From Numida meleagris (taxonomy: Eukaryota; Chordata; Aves; Galliformes; Numididae), in NCBI RefSeq assembly GCF_002078875.1, contig NC_034410.1, forward strand, positions 37,724,145 through 37,788,144: a stretch of DNA of 64,000 nt. The letters are read 5' to 3'. Shown piece by piece: positions 14,209-27,400 of this stretch; position 1 is the stretch's first letter, and each line of letters opens with the position of its first letter. The notes below the pieces were generated by a model, which saw only the letters and a list, made by a program, of their open reading frames with translations, was not told where the DNA came from and did no database searches. The position numbers and the translations under genes were made by a program.

Positions 14209-14232
14209 CATATATATCTGGGGATATATATG
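14209..14232. repeat. AT-rich palindrome with 10-bp arms
   Basis: CATATATATC (14209-14218), loop TGGG, then GATATATATG (14223-14232). The arms are exact complements but are mostly alternating AT, so the pairing may be accidental. Confidence 0.7.
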
Positions 14233-16457
14233 GGTGTTCTGGGGAGCGTCTTCTGGTTTTTACTGGGTTTTTCACTCTCATCTATCTTCCAAATTTTCCA
14301 GAAAAAAAAAAAAAATCTGCAATGGCACCTTCAGATCTTCAGCTGTTGACTACTTTTTCTTTCTTTCTTTATGAACTGAGCTGGTTGCTTAATCTCTTCT
14401 GAGCATCCCAAATTCCTGGTGCTTGGCCAGTGCCTTAACAGACACGCACTGTACATGCGGCTTATGCTCTGAGCATCACTGTTAGATGCTGGGGCTTGTT
14501 TACAATGAGATTGTCGAAAAAACAGAAGTATATCAGTATTATTCCTCATAGACTGCTTTGCACAAACCAAAATCACAGAAGGATTGCGGGAGTGTGGTTG
14601 TTTTATTGAATGACACAACCTTGTTTTCCTAAGGGAAGCCTAAAAACTGCCTTTCAGACTGACTGGGAGAATTGAATGAGCTAATACGAAACACATTGTC
14701 TGCTGATATTAGAGTTTTAAACTAAAATTTTATCATTCTGAGGCTGATTGGAAACCACTATAATACTTGTGCTAGCGTGAAATAAGACGCAGAATGTTTG
14801 AGGACTCTCAAGGGCATTTGATGAATCTAACTTTAATTTAGAAGTACTAATAGATTATTGATTTAAGCAGGATGACTGTGCAGAAATCAATAACTGAGCA
14901 CTCCGTGTCTCTCTTAAATACCAAAAATTACTATTGAGAAGAAATGATCATTCTCACTTCTTTTTTCATTAACAAAAAAGCTCATTAAAGTTTTCTTGGA
15001 CCAGTAGGAAGCTGTAGATATTTGATTTGTCAAAGTTCAGCATATTTAATGCTGAAACAGTTATGTATAGTTCTGGACATTGTTTTAACATCATGATTTA
15101 TTGAGCCACATGTTATCTTACTTTTCTGTTTTTCCACACAACCTTTCCTATTGTTACATGTATAAATAAATTGGTCCCGTTGAAAAGATATTTCTGAGCT
15201 TAGAATCGGTGCCCTTAACGCTTCACTCCAGCATTTATTTTCTTCTAAAAAATGTGCCCTTGAAGTTGATGGTAGTTTAACCCAAGTAAAAATGGCAGAA
15301 ATTGTCCCTTCCCTAACGAGTAATCGGAAGTTGTATCATGTGCTGCGATCCTCTCTGTGAATTTTGAAGAACGGGAGTTGACAATGAATCATGGGTTTAA
15401 TACGAATGTATCATCCCAGTAATCTGAAAAATATCATGTACAGTAAATCTTGTCTCAGATTTTCCATTGAGTAATATTCTTTAGGGCCTGCTGTTAGTAC
15501 TCTGGAGATTTAGCTGTGCAGATAGTGCCTAATATTTCTGGATAGATCTGAGTTCACAGATTCTGTCATTTCTGTGTATCTGTTGAAAAGTTGGAGGGAT
15601 TTATCTGAGAAGCAGCAGAACAGCTAGGTGAAACATGAAAATGTATTGCTCATCTACAATAAATGTGAGGAATGATGACAGCATATCACAGAAAACTAAT
15701 GCAGATGTTTTGAAAAGATCTAGTTCACGTGTCTTATCTCACATCGTAGAGCTTTCATGTCCTCTCACTGAAAAGGATGACTGGCTCTCTAGCAAGTTCA
15801 AAACAAATGGCCATCCAGAAATATTAAGGCAATAAAGGACATGGGGTCATAATATCTAATAGCTTTTTCTCAGAGAGGTTTCCTGATGTTACAAATCGTA
15901 GAGTTGATAAGGAAGTGTTACTGGATTGCGCTAGTTTTACTGATGAACAAAGAAAAAAAGACTTGTTCAGGTTATTTTCACTTCAGGTCTTATTCTTAGT
16001 CATTCATCTCTTTATATATGTCCTGATCCATTTCCGTATCTTTCTGTGGTGGAATTGCACATGGAAAATGTTACCTTTTGTAGACAATGGCAAAAGATAT
16101 AAGAGCTCTTCCAAGACTAGTGGTAAACTGAAAGCACACATGCCTCAGTTTTCCATTAATGGTCGATGTCCAGTGTACACACATGGAACCCGTGTAATTC
16201 AGTAAGCTAAAAACAAAATGTGAGCCCAAGGCTGTTCATTTCTGGAGCCTTGTATGATAATTAAGCTGTATATCTGAAGTGAGATGAAGCTTTGTTGGTG
16301 TTTAGTAGCTGGATCATGACACTTTACATCCCAGATAGTTTAAAATATGCTGTTGAGAGTACAGCGTGTAGTTCTGTCTCTACTTGTCTTTTTTTGTTTC
16401 TAGTTTTTTATTCAGCAAAGATAGGTATGGGCCAGTTTGATAGTTTTAATGCAGTAG

Positions 16458-16715
<258 letters not shown>

Positions 16716-18309
16716 TGAGAGAGGCTAGGCAATGAAGTTTCTTGTGTGAACTAATTCTGATACACGAATAAAGCCAAATAAACGACCATCATTCCTGGAA
16801 TTCTTTTCCTTCGTAACTTCAGCCAAAGTATGTCTTTCAGAGACTTCCATAAGCATTGACTAACATCAGAAAGTGGTTGCAGATGCAGAGCTAATCAAAT
16901 AAAAAGTGATAATGCTTTAAGACTCTTCATTATCCATTCATAAGTGTACCTTGAGAACTCATATGGTCATTGTCTGCTTTGAGTCTTCCTTTTTCTGTGG
17001 GAGAAGGACCTGATTATGTGGAAATTTTTGGCATAGTCTAATTAATTTCAAAGCAAATTGGGAGTTTGAAGATTAGCAGAATGGCATTCACAAAATTTAA
17101 TCTGGCAGTGCTGGCACATCTGCTCACTACTTTCTAGTGCCGTGATTGTCAGAATATGAATGAATGTTCCGTAGGATACAGTAATATGATATGCAGTTCT
17201 AAAGTAGAGGATATATTTAAAGATGAGATACGTATCAGAGAAGCAGTATCAACTAAACCATGTGTATATGGCAGTAATTAGAAGTGAACGCACAGTGAAC
17301 AGCACGTCTGCAAGGAAAAAAGTAGTGTAAAAAGTGATAAAGAAAAGATATCATGTGACAGTCTTATGGCTGTCCTTATTAGTTATGGTACTCCGATACA
17401 ATGCTCTTTTCTAATAACTAGACTAAATATCTGTATTTTTAATCCTTCAAATTAGAATAGTTGTCTAGTGGTTAGTGCCCTAAGGATCCTAAGGCCTGAT
17501 GAAAATATGACAGCTGCTACATATGTATTAATAAAGTTACTAGAATAAATTAATAAAAGATATTTTACTGGTTTATTTGTATCAAAAATAATAACATCTT
17601 TCAGATACCATGTAGTTAGGCATTTTTACTTTATCCTTTCATCCTGCAAAATCTTCCATGCCACTGGCCTTTTGTAGTGACATTAAATATATCATAGTTC
17701 TGGGTTTGTGTCTTTAGGCAGAAAACTATAGGATTAGAGTCTGGTTTCCCCTCTGTTTTATAACCTCAGATACTGAGATAATGAAAGTAACTATTGAAAC
17801 TCAACTCTGCTTTAGAATCTCTTTTTGGTATTGAGGTTTTCCCTGGATATTGTCTGTATCTTTTCCTTTTACATGCCACAAAACTATTGAATTTTAAGTG
17901 TCTGTTAAGAAAAGCTCTGGTAAGAATATGCTGCAGCAGATTTCATTTAATGGGAAATCTCATAATATGCAGATGCTAACACACAAATGGTGGTGTCACT
18001 TGCATGCCTACACACTTACTCTAAGCACAGAGATAATTGCAGACTGTGGCAGAAAGGTCACATATTCCTAAGACTTTGTTATTTTTGAAAAATATGCTAA
18101 GATGTACGGTGGGGCTTTTATTGGCATACTGCAAAGCATTTTCGTAAATAATTAAGACCACACTTGTCAAAATATGTGAAGAAATCCATCTTGTGAGGTG
18201 GTAGCTGTTATTCACTGCTATTCAACAACAACAAAATTGTGTTCACTTATTTCCTAATCTGTAGAATGGGACAATTCAACACTTAGCAGTAGCTGCTGTT
18301 TTTTCAGTG

Positions 18310-18324
18310 TTTTTTTTTTTTTTT
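18310..18324. repeat. T15 homopolymer tract
   Basis: A run of 15 T residues in AT-rich intronic DNA. No element is recognised next to it. Confidence 0.8.
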
Positions 18325-19037
18325 AAAGAGATGAGTTACATATAAAACCTGTAAGAGTATGAGAAACGACAAGATTCCAAATCAATAATGTGCCTGCTTA
18401 AGACTGTTAATATTTGGATTAGCTGACACTAGCTCTTCAACATGTTTGTCTAGGATTTAAGAAGTTTATGCCACCGATTGAATCCCCTTCCTTAGTGAGT
18501 GCCAGGAGCTGGCAAATAACATGATGAGCCAGCCAATGGGCAGTCGGGTACCGTACTGGCTGTTCAGAGCTGTCTGAGCTTTCAGGTCAACAGAAGGGAT
18601 GTGCTGAGCAGACATGTGACCGAAACACCAAAAAACAGCTTCAGAAACCTTTACACTGACGTTTTCTACTTTTTCTCCAAAGAACATTGCCCTTTTCAAG
18701 TCCTTTTAGACTTATTAGTTTATTTTCCTTTATCCTTGCTCTATGTTTGCTTCTGTACCTTGAGAAGGCTGTCACCTTGTAGTTGCTATTGAGGAAGTCT
18801 CATTTTCTGTGGATCTCTGTTTTTCAGCTGGTTAACCCTGGTTTATTGGAAAGTACAAGTTTCACTGAAGGCTTCTGCTCAGTCAAGTGTTGTAGTTTCA
18901 TGCTGATTCTCTAATAAGTTCGGAAGCGATAGTAAGAATTCATGTTATAGCCTTTCTTCTTGTTAACAAACACATATATTTATTATTCCTTTGCCTGAAC
19001 ACATATTTCCATGCAATTTCAAAAGAACTTTATTTTC

Positions 19038-19062
19038 TTGCAAATATTTACAATATTTGCAA
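19038..19062. repeat. Palindrome with 11-bp arms
   Basis: TTGCAAATATT (19038-19048), a TAC spacer, and the exact reverse complement AATATTTGCAA (19052-19062). Each arm contains a TTGCAAATA-like string. No known element is attached. Confidence 0.8.
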
Positions 19063-19149
19063 TTTCACTGCAGCTGACCAACATTTCAAAATATGTTGGC
19101 ATAGGGAGATGTAACCTCACTTACTGATTGCTGGATTACATTTCTTTCT

Positions 19150-20330
19150 GCGCCTGATTTATTAGACCTTACCTTCGTTCCTTTTTTTCTCTTGCATTGG
19201 AGTTCCCTCTTCTCTGAGATCCTATTCTCAAGCCCTTTCCCTTTTCCTTTCTGTCTCATTTACCTTTCCCTTCAAATTCCTGGCAGTCTTGTTTCTCATG
19301 GCAAATACAAATAGAAAAGTGTCCTCATGCCATATTTCTCTCTCTAATTAGGGCCCTGTTCCTTTTGTTTTTCTGTCATAGCTCTCCCTTAGTTTTCTTC
19401 TGGTTTTCTGTCTGCTCCTCCTTTGCCTTTCTGCTCTGAGTTGCTGTGAGGCTGCCATCAAGGTGATCATTAGCATCTTCTTCTAGTGCAAAGGGACAGC
19501 TTTCTGTCCTTGAGATTTTGGGTTTATTATTGCCTTTGGTTCAGCAGCCTTTTATTTTCTTGGCTTTCAGGGCTCTTTACAGTCTCCTCTTACTTTGTTT
19601 ACTGTTAATTTAATGCCCCCTTAAATGACTCTTTTATCCATTTGCTGATGCTGTTCCCCGAGATTCAGTTCTTTAGTTTTCTATCCCAAAAGCATCAGCT
19701 ACTGAACTGTTTTATAGTAGTCCAATGCTCTGTGAGCCAAAAGCAATATTCTGCTAATGAGGGGCATGCACGTAATGGGGACCCTTCCATCCATGAGCCT
19801 TTGGAGAGCTGTGACTGGCCATTATGACACTGAGATGCTCCACTGGGGAACCAGGGAACCACTGCACTGGAAGTTTTAACTTCTCTCAGTTGTCACCTGC
19901 CCATGGATGATTTCCAAAGCTACCCCCAGCTCTAAGTTCTTCCCCTACTGTCTGCAGCTGGTGTGCCCTCTTGCTTGGCTTACTGCTACTGTGGATGCAG
20001 ATTTCCTGAACACAGAACTTTCTATCTCACTCTATGATATTCAGACATCATGCCATGACATTATTCCTGATCTGCACTGTAACTCACACGACATGTTGTC
20101 CTTCTTGTCCCAGGATCTATGCTTAGCTGCCTTCATTGTCAAACCCTTGCTGTGGTCTTTTTGTGTAGTTTTCAGATTTCAGCTTGGTCTCTTCTCCACT
20201 CCTTTCTTGCCCCTTTTTCTGCACTGTCATCCTTGGACCTTATTGTTTTAGGAACCTGGGAGCAGCCTCCCAACCTCCTTTGCCAAATGCTTTCTCTTTT
20301 TACATATTTTAAACCCCACTTTTTAAAGTG
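19150..20330. other. Pyrimidine-rich intronic block
   Basis: The + strand here is rich in C and T runs (for example CCCTTTCCCTTTTCCTTTC near 19234 and TTCTTGCCCCTTTTTCTGCA near 20202), unlike flanking DNA where both strands look alike. A 114-codon open frame (19907-20251) lies inside. Its translation is rich in Leu, Phe, Ser and Cys, as expected of translated pyrimidine-rich sequence, and matches no family I know. It might be an old repeat in antisense, but I cannot name one. Confidence 0.5.
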
Positions 20331-20983
20331 ATCTTTCTGTCTTACTCATGATCAGTGTCTGCAGTACTGCCCCCCACCAGAAATAACATTCTGTGGCTTG
20401 TTTCGATATCATTTTCTTTTGTGGTTTTTGGGGGATGGTGTATTTCATAGTATGCCCTTATGAACCCCAGTGGAAGTTTAGGAGCTGTCTAAATAATGTT
20501 AAGTGATCTCATTTTCTAATTTTAATATGTTCGTGCTTAAAATTTTGTGATCATAGATTTAGAGTACCTGATTCCTTGCCTTCCAAATTGAAAATGGGAT
20601 GCTTGTAGAAGTTTGATATCGAAGAGGTTTTTTGAATTTGATAAATCAAACTCAATGGTTAGGTTTTATTTTAAACAGATTTTAAAAAAAATAAGAATCT
20701 TGGTTTTGTTTATTTCTGAGTGTTATAATGCAAAAGGCTGATGTGCATTGTAGCCTGTCAATGGCTTTGTATATATTAAAATCTTAAAACCAAGCTGATC
20801 TTCACAGTGTTCTTGTGTTCTGTAACAATTCCAGAGCCAACCCATCTTTTTATGTGTAAAATATATCACATTTATAATATTACACTTATTTTCAGCTTTT
20901 CCACTTTGTAAACTGTGTGGCATTTCAGAGGCGGGTTTTGGAATTTGTGTGTTTTATGACCTCATTTGAAGACTGCTAAAAAC

Positions 20984-20999
20984 TTTTTTTTTTTTTTTT
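20984..20999. repeat. T16 homopolymer tract
   Basis: A run of 16 T residues just after AAAAAC. It resembles a splice-type pyrimidine tract, but no AG-bounded exon follows that I can support. Confidence 0.8.
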
Positions 21000-23299
21000 C
21001 TGGTCTCTGGGTGTTGCTAGATAGCATGCAAACAAATTCCATACAAAATGAGCAGCCTGGATTTATCCAGCTGGTACAAGTGGTTATAGGGCTGCCACTG
21101 AATGCTCAACTCTTTGGGCCTGACTTTACTCGTCATTGTAGCTGGGTTTGCAAAAAGGGAGATTGAGTGTGGTGGGCTGGTTTCTTGAACAATACCATCA
21201 TTGTGTAGGCAATGAGGAGAAGCTGGTGTTCTGGCAAATTCAGCTGTCTCCTAAAGCCTTGTCCCTTGTTCTGGGCATTTAAAAGACAGCATTCCTCTGC
21301 TGGCAGCCCTGCCTGGATTCCTGGTTTGAATTCAGTGGGCAGCAAAGATGCCCAGAGGAGTTTCCAGAGAGAAAAGAGTGCAACATACAAGAGAGTAGGT
21401 TTACGGTCCAGCAGTTTTGCCTGAATGATCAAGGTGCCTCTCTGCCCATTGCTGGCGCTAATGGACAAAAATGTAGAAAAATCTCATTCTGTTCTGAGTG
21501 ATCACAAATCATCTTTTATCGTAAAAGAATAACATCAGTATTTTCATAAGAAAACATACCTAATGTGGGATAGTTAAATTAAAAGGGTAGCCACCATATT
21601 TTCAGGGGACTTTAGCTTCCTGACTCAAATGCTTATTTTTGTAATTGCAAAGATTTGAAGCCGTTTGGAGAATAGCCATTGATATAAACCTTGAAATTTA
21701 GGTCAATAATTCTGTAGGACTAACTCAACAAAAGACAAGATACACATAATATGAGAGAAGAGAATGAAACAGTTTTTGTTTCATCCAAATTTGCTGATCC
21801 GTGTGGATGGTGGGAGAAAAGCTGTCACGTTGCTAGTCCTTCCTTACTTGCATACCAATGCACTGGGGGGTAGCCCTATGACTCAGCTGGGGGACCAAAG
21901 TCAGTTACCTAACTTGGAAGGCTCAGCTCTGAGCCTGTCTGGTCAGTGGAGAGGGAGAACTTCCTCTGCTGAGTCATTCAGAGCGTCTAAACTAGATCTG
22001 CACTGGAGCAGCCTGACTCCATGAGCCATTGGCTAGGTACCCAAATCATAAGCTGTGTTAATAATCTCCAGGATGTCCTCCATGGTTTTGTCCTTCTGGA
22101 CTCTCAGAGTGTTGAGGTTTCCCTACTGCAGTCCATGAATCCATGGTCATGGCGAGTCAATGACTGATTCACAAAATTCTACAGACTGAAAGTGGAAAAA
22201 GTTTTGATTTGATTTATTTAGAGTTGAGTGGCAAGGATATGCTTTAGTCTGCAGGAAATGTTGATGAGTGGCCTAAAATATTTCAGGGACTGTTGTATCA
22301 GTGTTCTGTTTATGGAACAGTATCCTTCAGGACAGATGCCTTTTTCTTTTAGTAATGCCTATTACATCATATGAGGACAGATGTGCATTTTTTAGGCAGT
22401 TTGGGTACTGTACAGGGATCTTAAGCGGCATTTCTTTTTGATATCCACGCTTTTGCACATGTTAGCTTCCAGCTATAATGTAATTACATTTGTGTTTGTA
22501 TTTATGCCCCTTTACTGGAAATTAAGGATCCAGACATTGAATTTTCTGAGTTACCTAGCACTAAAAATAAAAGCAAACATCTTAAAACAAGTTGGCCAAT
22601 ATTCTATAATTTGCTTGGTTTTTTTTCTTCTGGCATGTTGTAATCACCTGCAAATGAAAGAAAAACTAAGAAATGTAAAGTTGAAAATGCTTTTTTCCCG
22701 AGCCTTAAATATTTGATTACAGAAAGCATATGATTTGTATCAGGGAAAGAAGTAATATTGTTTGCAATAATGCCATTGTAAAAGCTTCCATCAGTTCAAA
22801 GAAAAATATAGATCAGCTTGAATGATCAAGCTGTATTCGTCTCCATTTAAGCTGCATTAGTAAGTGACAGTGCAGGCAGTAGAGATGCATGCTGTCACTC
22901 ATGCACAGCTATGAAAAATTCCTCAAATCGTGGAAAATTGCTCCTAGTTTTAGCTATATCAACTATCATTTTTCAGAAGATGAAAAATGTATTTTGAGAT
23001 ATATTTCTGCATTCTCTTAATACCAACTGATCTTAAACTCTGAGCACTTTGCAGCATAGCAATGTTCAAAGCTATTTGTTTGCAGAAAGCAGTGCCATTC
23101 ACAAGAAGCAGGACCATATGCAGGAAGATGCTAAACGAGTTGCAAGTGATATAAATGCAGTACTACAAACGTGGAGTTTTTATATATTTCATATGATCAG
23201 AGGAGACCTAATTGTTTTAAATGCTGTAACTACTTGAGATTTAAGTTTTTCATATATATATATGTTTATATAAAAAAGAAAAGACAGTTGTCCTTTGGA

Positions 23300-23413
23300 A
23301 ATCATAGAATAGAATCATAGAATCACTAAGGGTGGAAAAGACCTCTTAGACCATCTAGTCCAACCACTGACCCAACACCACCATGCCTGCTGAACCGTGT
23401 GTGTCCCTAAGTA
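23300..23413 (-). mobile_element. CR1 LINE 3'-end fragment, antisense to RARB
   Basis: This short fragment carries the reverse complement of a CR1 3' terminus. It begins with the ATCATAGAAT repeat end, then GGTGGAAAAGACCTCTTAGA, CATCTAGTCCAACC and ACCACCATGCCTGCTGAACC. Only about 110 bp of the element's end survive, so it is a severely 5'-truncated insertion in the opposite orientation to the host gene. The block after CCAACC differs from the other copies in this window and suggests a different CR1 subfamily. No coding content. Confidence 0.88.
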
Positions 23414-26400
23414 CAGAAAAGCAGATATCTGTTTTTCAGTAAGTTCTTATTCAAATTTTCTCTTTGTTTGGAATAAAAAAAGCTTTCACCAAATCCTGAA
23501 TTTATTTCATAATTTTTTTAATAATGGGGAAGCATAGATTTACTGGAAGTCCACTGAGAGCTAGTAAACATGATAAAAAGGAGAGGATCAGGAACAAATA
23601 GTTTGTGCTACCATGTATTTTAAAATCTCTTTCTGGTTTGTGTGAATGACATAAAAGGAAGAAAAAATTTAATTGCCAACCCTGACAGATGAGAAAAATG
23701 AAAATAGAGTTGAGTATTTGAATGTCGTATTTGATTTCCAGTGCTTTGGGCTCAAGTCATGGATTATACCTCTACCGCTCTGCTGCACTGGGTACCAGTT
23801 ATCCTCAGTCACAGACCAGGGGTTCATGTTAAGCTGTGAGAATATAGTTGTTTTTACTAATTATTTTAATTTGTTTCTGGCAGTGGTGCTCGTGCTATAA
23901 AAGTGCAGAGATTATCCCAAATTAGTTTATAACTGTGTTAACCATGCTGTTCCAGTTATTTGCAAGCATGAAGGCTAATGTCCTGTGGAAGCAGGAATTG
24001 GAAGCTACTCTCTTATTTTGCATAAGCTGTCACATAGCGATGCGTAATCATTTAGACTACATCTTGCACTCCCTTTCCATGCAGAATTCCTGTCCCAGTC
24101 GATGAAGTCAATCAAAGGAGAACAGCACCTGACTTAGCAAACTGTGGTAAATTAAATGGCCCCAGACACAGTCTGGGGCATTGCTTTGCAGCACTCCATA
24201 CCCAGAAGGACTTTGGCTGTGCCAACCAGCACTCCTGCTGGTTACAACTTGGCAAGCCATCCTGGGGCCATCTCCAGTAGTGGGTCTGGATAGTTGTAGA
24301 AGCCAAAGTGGTTAGCTGATGTGAGTGAGGACTGTTCTATCACACATCTATGGCTGTTCCTGGGAGTATTCCCTAATAGAGATGTAGCCTTAATGCCTGC
24401 TGACCTTGGCACATCTTTTCGTAGGGTCTTTGTCCAGTCTATAACAGCTACAAATTGTTATTATTATTAAACCCAAGCTGTCAAGTCTTACTCTTCTATT
24501 AGAGTCTGTTCCTTTCTATACCCAAGAATCCATACCATAAAAAGAAGACATTTCAAATTTGCATGCATACGTGACTTTTACTGTGATTGAATCATAGCTG
24601 CTTCTTGCACCAAGGTAGGTACTGAACCCCAGTGTGTGTGTTTGTCACATTTCTGGCCATCGTTCACTCCCAGTGGCTCTGTGGCTCAGCAGGATATGGC
24701 TGCGAGCTGAGGTTCACACCAGACCAGTAGCCTACGCACGGCTTGCAACAACTGCAACAGAATTAAGTAAATTAGATGTAGGTGTAAAAGCACTGTCTAT
24801 GCAAATCATGTCGCGACATATTGACAGGAGGTGTCGGGAGCAGGTGGGCTGTGATTTGGTCTGGTATGACTTCTTTCTGAGAAGTCTGGCAATTTTTATG
24901 CAACCAGTACAGAGTGTGTTTTTCTGTAAGCAGATTCTGATGGATTTTACTTTTGCATTTTTCTTCACGAGAGAGGGGGAAAAAATGTGTTTGTTCTCAC
25001 CATCTTAATCTGTTTCATAACTCTCCTTTAGTTTAAGAACAACATGTGGCCTTTAATTATAGATGTGGAGTACAGGCTGTCCTGTGCACGCCCAGAAATT
25101 TCTTACAGTGTGGAAAAAAAGTCAGTTTTTCACCATGTGTAATACAGCATTTTATACTATTCTCTTTAAAAGTATTATTTGCAGAGGTAATGCAGCTGAT
25201 AAGGGAATATGTGCATCTGAGCAAACATCCCAAAAATGAAATATTTTGAGATTTTCTATTAACAGTAACAGCCTTTTGGTTTTTACAGTGTGCCGCATTA
25301 TTTATTTATGCTTACTGAGCAGCAGGCACAGACTTGTAAAATTACAGTGAACTAGATTTCGCTTTTTAATTTGGAACTTTCAAAAATGAAACTGCATAAT
25401 GAGACATTGATAGAGAATGATATACAAGCAATCAATCTGTTGAATTTAGTTTTGGTAGCTTGCTGGATCCCACAGTAAAGTGCATTGCTTTCCAGTGTTT
25501 TCTCTGGAATAAGTGGGGAGATTAGAATAGTTTGCTGAGTTTGGCTCTGGCTGAGTGTTGACTTCAGCACTGGTGAGCTCGTTGGGGTCACTGTTCTGCT
25601 TGCTTTAAGCAACTTTTTAAACTGCTGTTTACATTTTTCTTACCAAGTATACTTAAAGATTTTCTGATTGCCATGTCTTAGAAAGAGAATTAAATCCAAA
25701 ATGAAGGGGTTTTGTAAGTGTACAGAATGGGATTATTTGTTATCTGATTCTGTTTACTTACGTGTTAAATATACATCCACATGCTCTTAGTTTGCTCCTT
25801 ACTGGGTTTATTTTGAAAGATATGCCTATCTGTATTTTCTAGTTATTGTAAACCATCACCCTGTCCGTAGGCGGTCAGGTTCCCAATTTGCAGCAATGCT
25901 CTGACTGGCCTCACAAAGTGACCTTCCATTGCTCTCTGCGCTTACTGACCTGCTAATGGAAACAGAGGGTCTTTCTAATCCCCAATGAAGTGTTTCTTTG
26001 AGGAAATTTCCTAAAGGGGTATTTTCTTTAGCTTCTACTGGGAATGGAGTGCAGCTGAATTTTCAGCGTGGATCCCAGAGCTGCTCAGCTTTGCAGAGCT
26101 TCGTGAAATCGCAGTCTTGTTCTATCCCGGGAAAGCCAACAGGATGTGGTTTCCCAAGATTTGGTGTTTACAGTAAAGGAAGCTTTATGAGTCCTTTAAG
26201 TTGTCCGTTGCATACATTCTACTCTTTTACCCCTTAGTAAAGCAAAATGAATCAGTTACTAAAACATCTGTTCAAATTTTTCAATTATCTGAAGCTGCTG
26301 AAGTTTATACCTGTATGGCTTTCTTTCCTTTTCTGGGTCTGCATTTTGCTGCAGTCTTTAAGTATGGGTGCTTTGTTTCTTGAGTTCAGTGTAAACTACA

Positions 26401-27084
26401 TACACAGACATTACGTCCTTCACATTTTATGTTATTCCGGTCACTTCAGAGGGACTTTCCATACACAGGAGTCACCTGTTGATGTGACCTCTGAGATGCA
26501 GCTCAGTGCACCACTGAAAAAAACTTCTTGTAGTGTTAAAGAAGTCACACATCCAATTCTGTAACTGGGTATATTGATATAGTAAATGTTTAATTCATAT
26601 ATTACTGCAGCTGCTCTGCCAAATATTCATGATCCCTACTCATAAACCCTCTTTCCTTCAATAATACATAGCAGTTACAGTTTTGACAGTTCAGTAGACA
26701 GCTGAGAAGTAGGAACAGGTTTTTGCCTATAAAGTCCCTTATGATTTCACATGACTTTTCTTAAAATTTCTCATTTAATATATTTTAGTGGGAAAAGTTA
26801 TGATGCAATAAAAACTGTATCATAATACCTGCGTTTAAAGGGGAAAAGGTATATTGACTCTGAATCCCCTGTCTAGAATAACGGATACATAAATTGCTAG
26901 GTGAGATGGCAGGCTAGAATAGTGTCAAATGCCACAGGTTTGAGGGGCTGTAACTGCTGCCAACCCTTGGGACTGCGGCTCCCTTCCAGCCCCACGGACA
27001 GGTCTAACCCAGCAGGCTGCCTGCTGTGGGCTGCAGCAGGGCTGGTGGAGTGCTTATGGAGGAAGTTTGCTCCTGCTTCAGATT

Positions 27085-27400
27085 TCATAGAATTGTAGAA
27101 TCACAGAATCATAGAATGGCCTGGGTTGAAAAGGACCTCAAAGATCATCGAGTTTCAACCCCCCTGCTGAGTGCAGGGTCGCCAACCACTAGACCAGGCT
27201 GCCCAGAGCCACGTCCAGCCTGGCCTTGAATGCCTCCAGGGATGGGGCGTCCACAACCCCCTTGGGCAACCTGTTCCAGTGCGTCACCACCCTCTGTGTG
27301 AAAAACTTCCTCCTAATATCCAACCTAAATCTACCCTGTCTCATTTTAAAACCATTCTCCTTTGTCCTATCGCTATCCACCCTCGTAAACAAGATTTCCT
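27085..27400 (-). mobile_element. CR1 LINE fragment with the end of the reverse-transcriptase ORF, antisense
   Basis: This 5'-truncated CR1 copy is antisense to RARB. Its 3' terminus is at the left (ATAGAATTGTAGAATCACAG), followed by GGACCTCAAAGATCATCGAG and the 3' UTR. Reading the minus strand, the last part of ORF2 stays open to its stop at 27189. It contains DRTKENGFK, RFRLDIRRKFF, HWNRLPKGVVDAPSLEAFKA and RLDVALGSLV, the usual C-terminal tail of the CR1 polymerase protein. The frame is uninterrupted for about 60 residues, better preserved than the other copies here. The protein is far too short to be functional: the endonuclease and catalytic reverse-transcriptase regions are absent. Confidence 0.92.

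Noticed and set aside
15635..15835. Open frame containing NVRNDDSIS, similar to the SVRNDRN start of the next RARB exon
   Set aside because: It lies upstream of the first zinc-finger exon, so the order is wrong. The match ends after four residues, with no lysine-rich hinge and no splice acceptor in the right phase. Chance resemblance.
20984..21166. T16 tract followed by an open frame, resembling an intron end plus exon
   Set aside because: The frame has no recognisable protein. RARB has no known exon at this point, and inserting one between CEGCK and GFF would break the DNA-binding domain.
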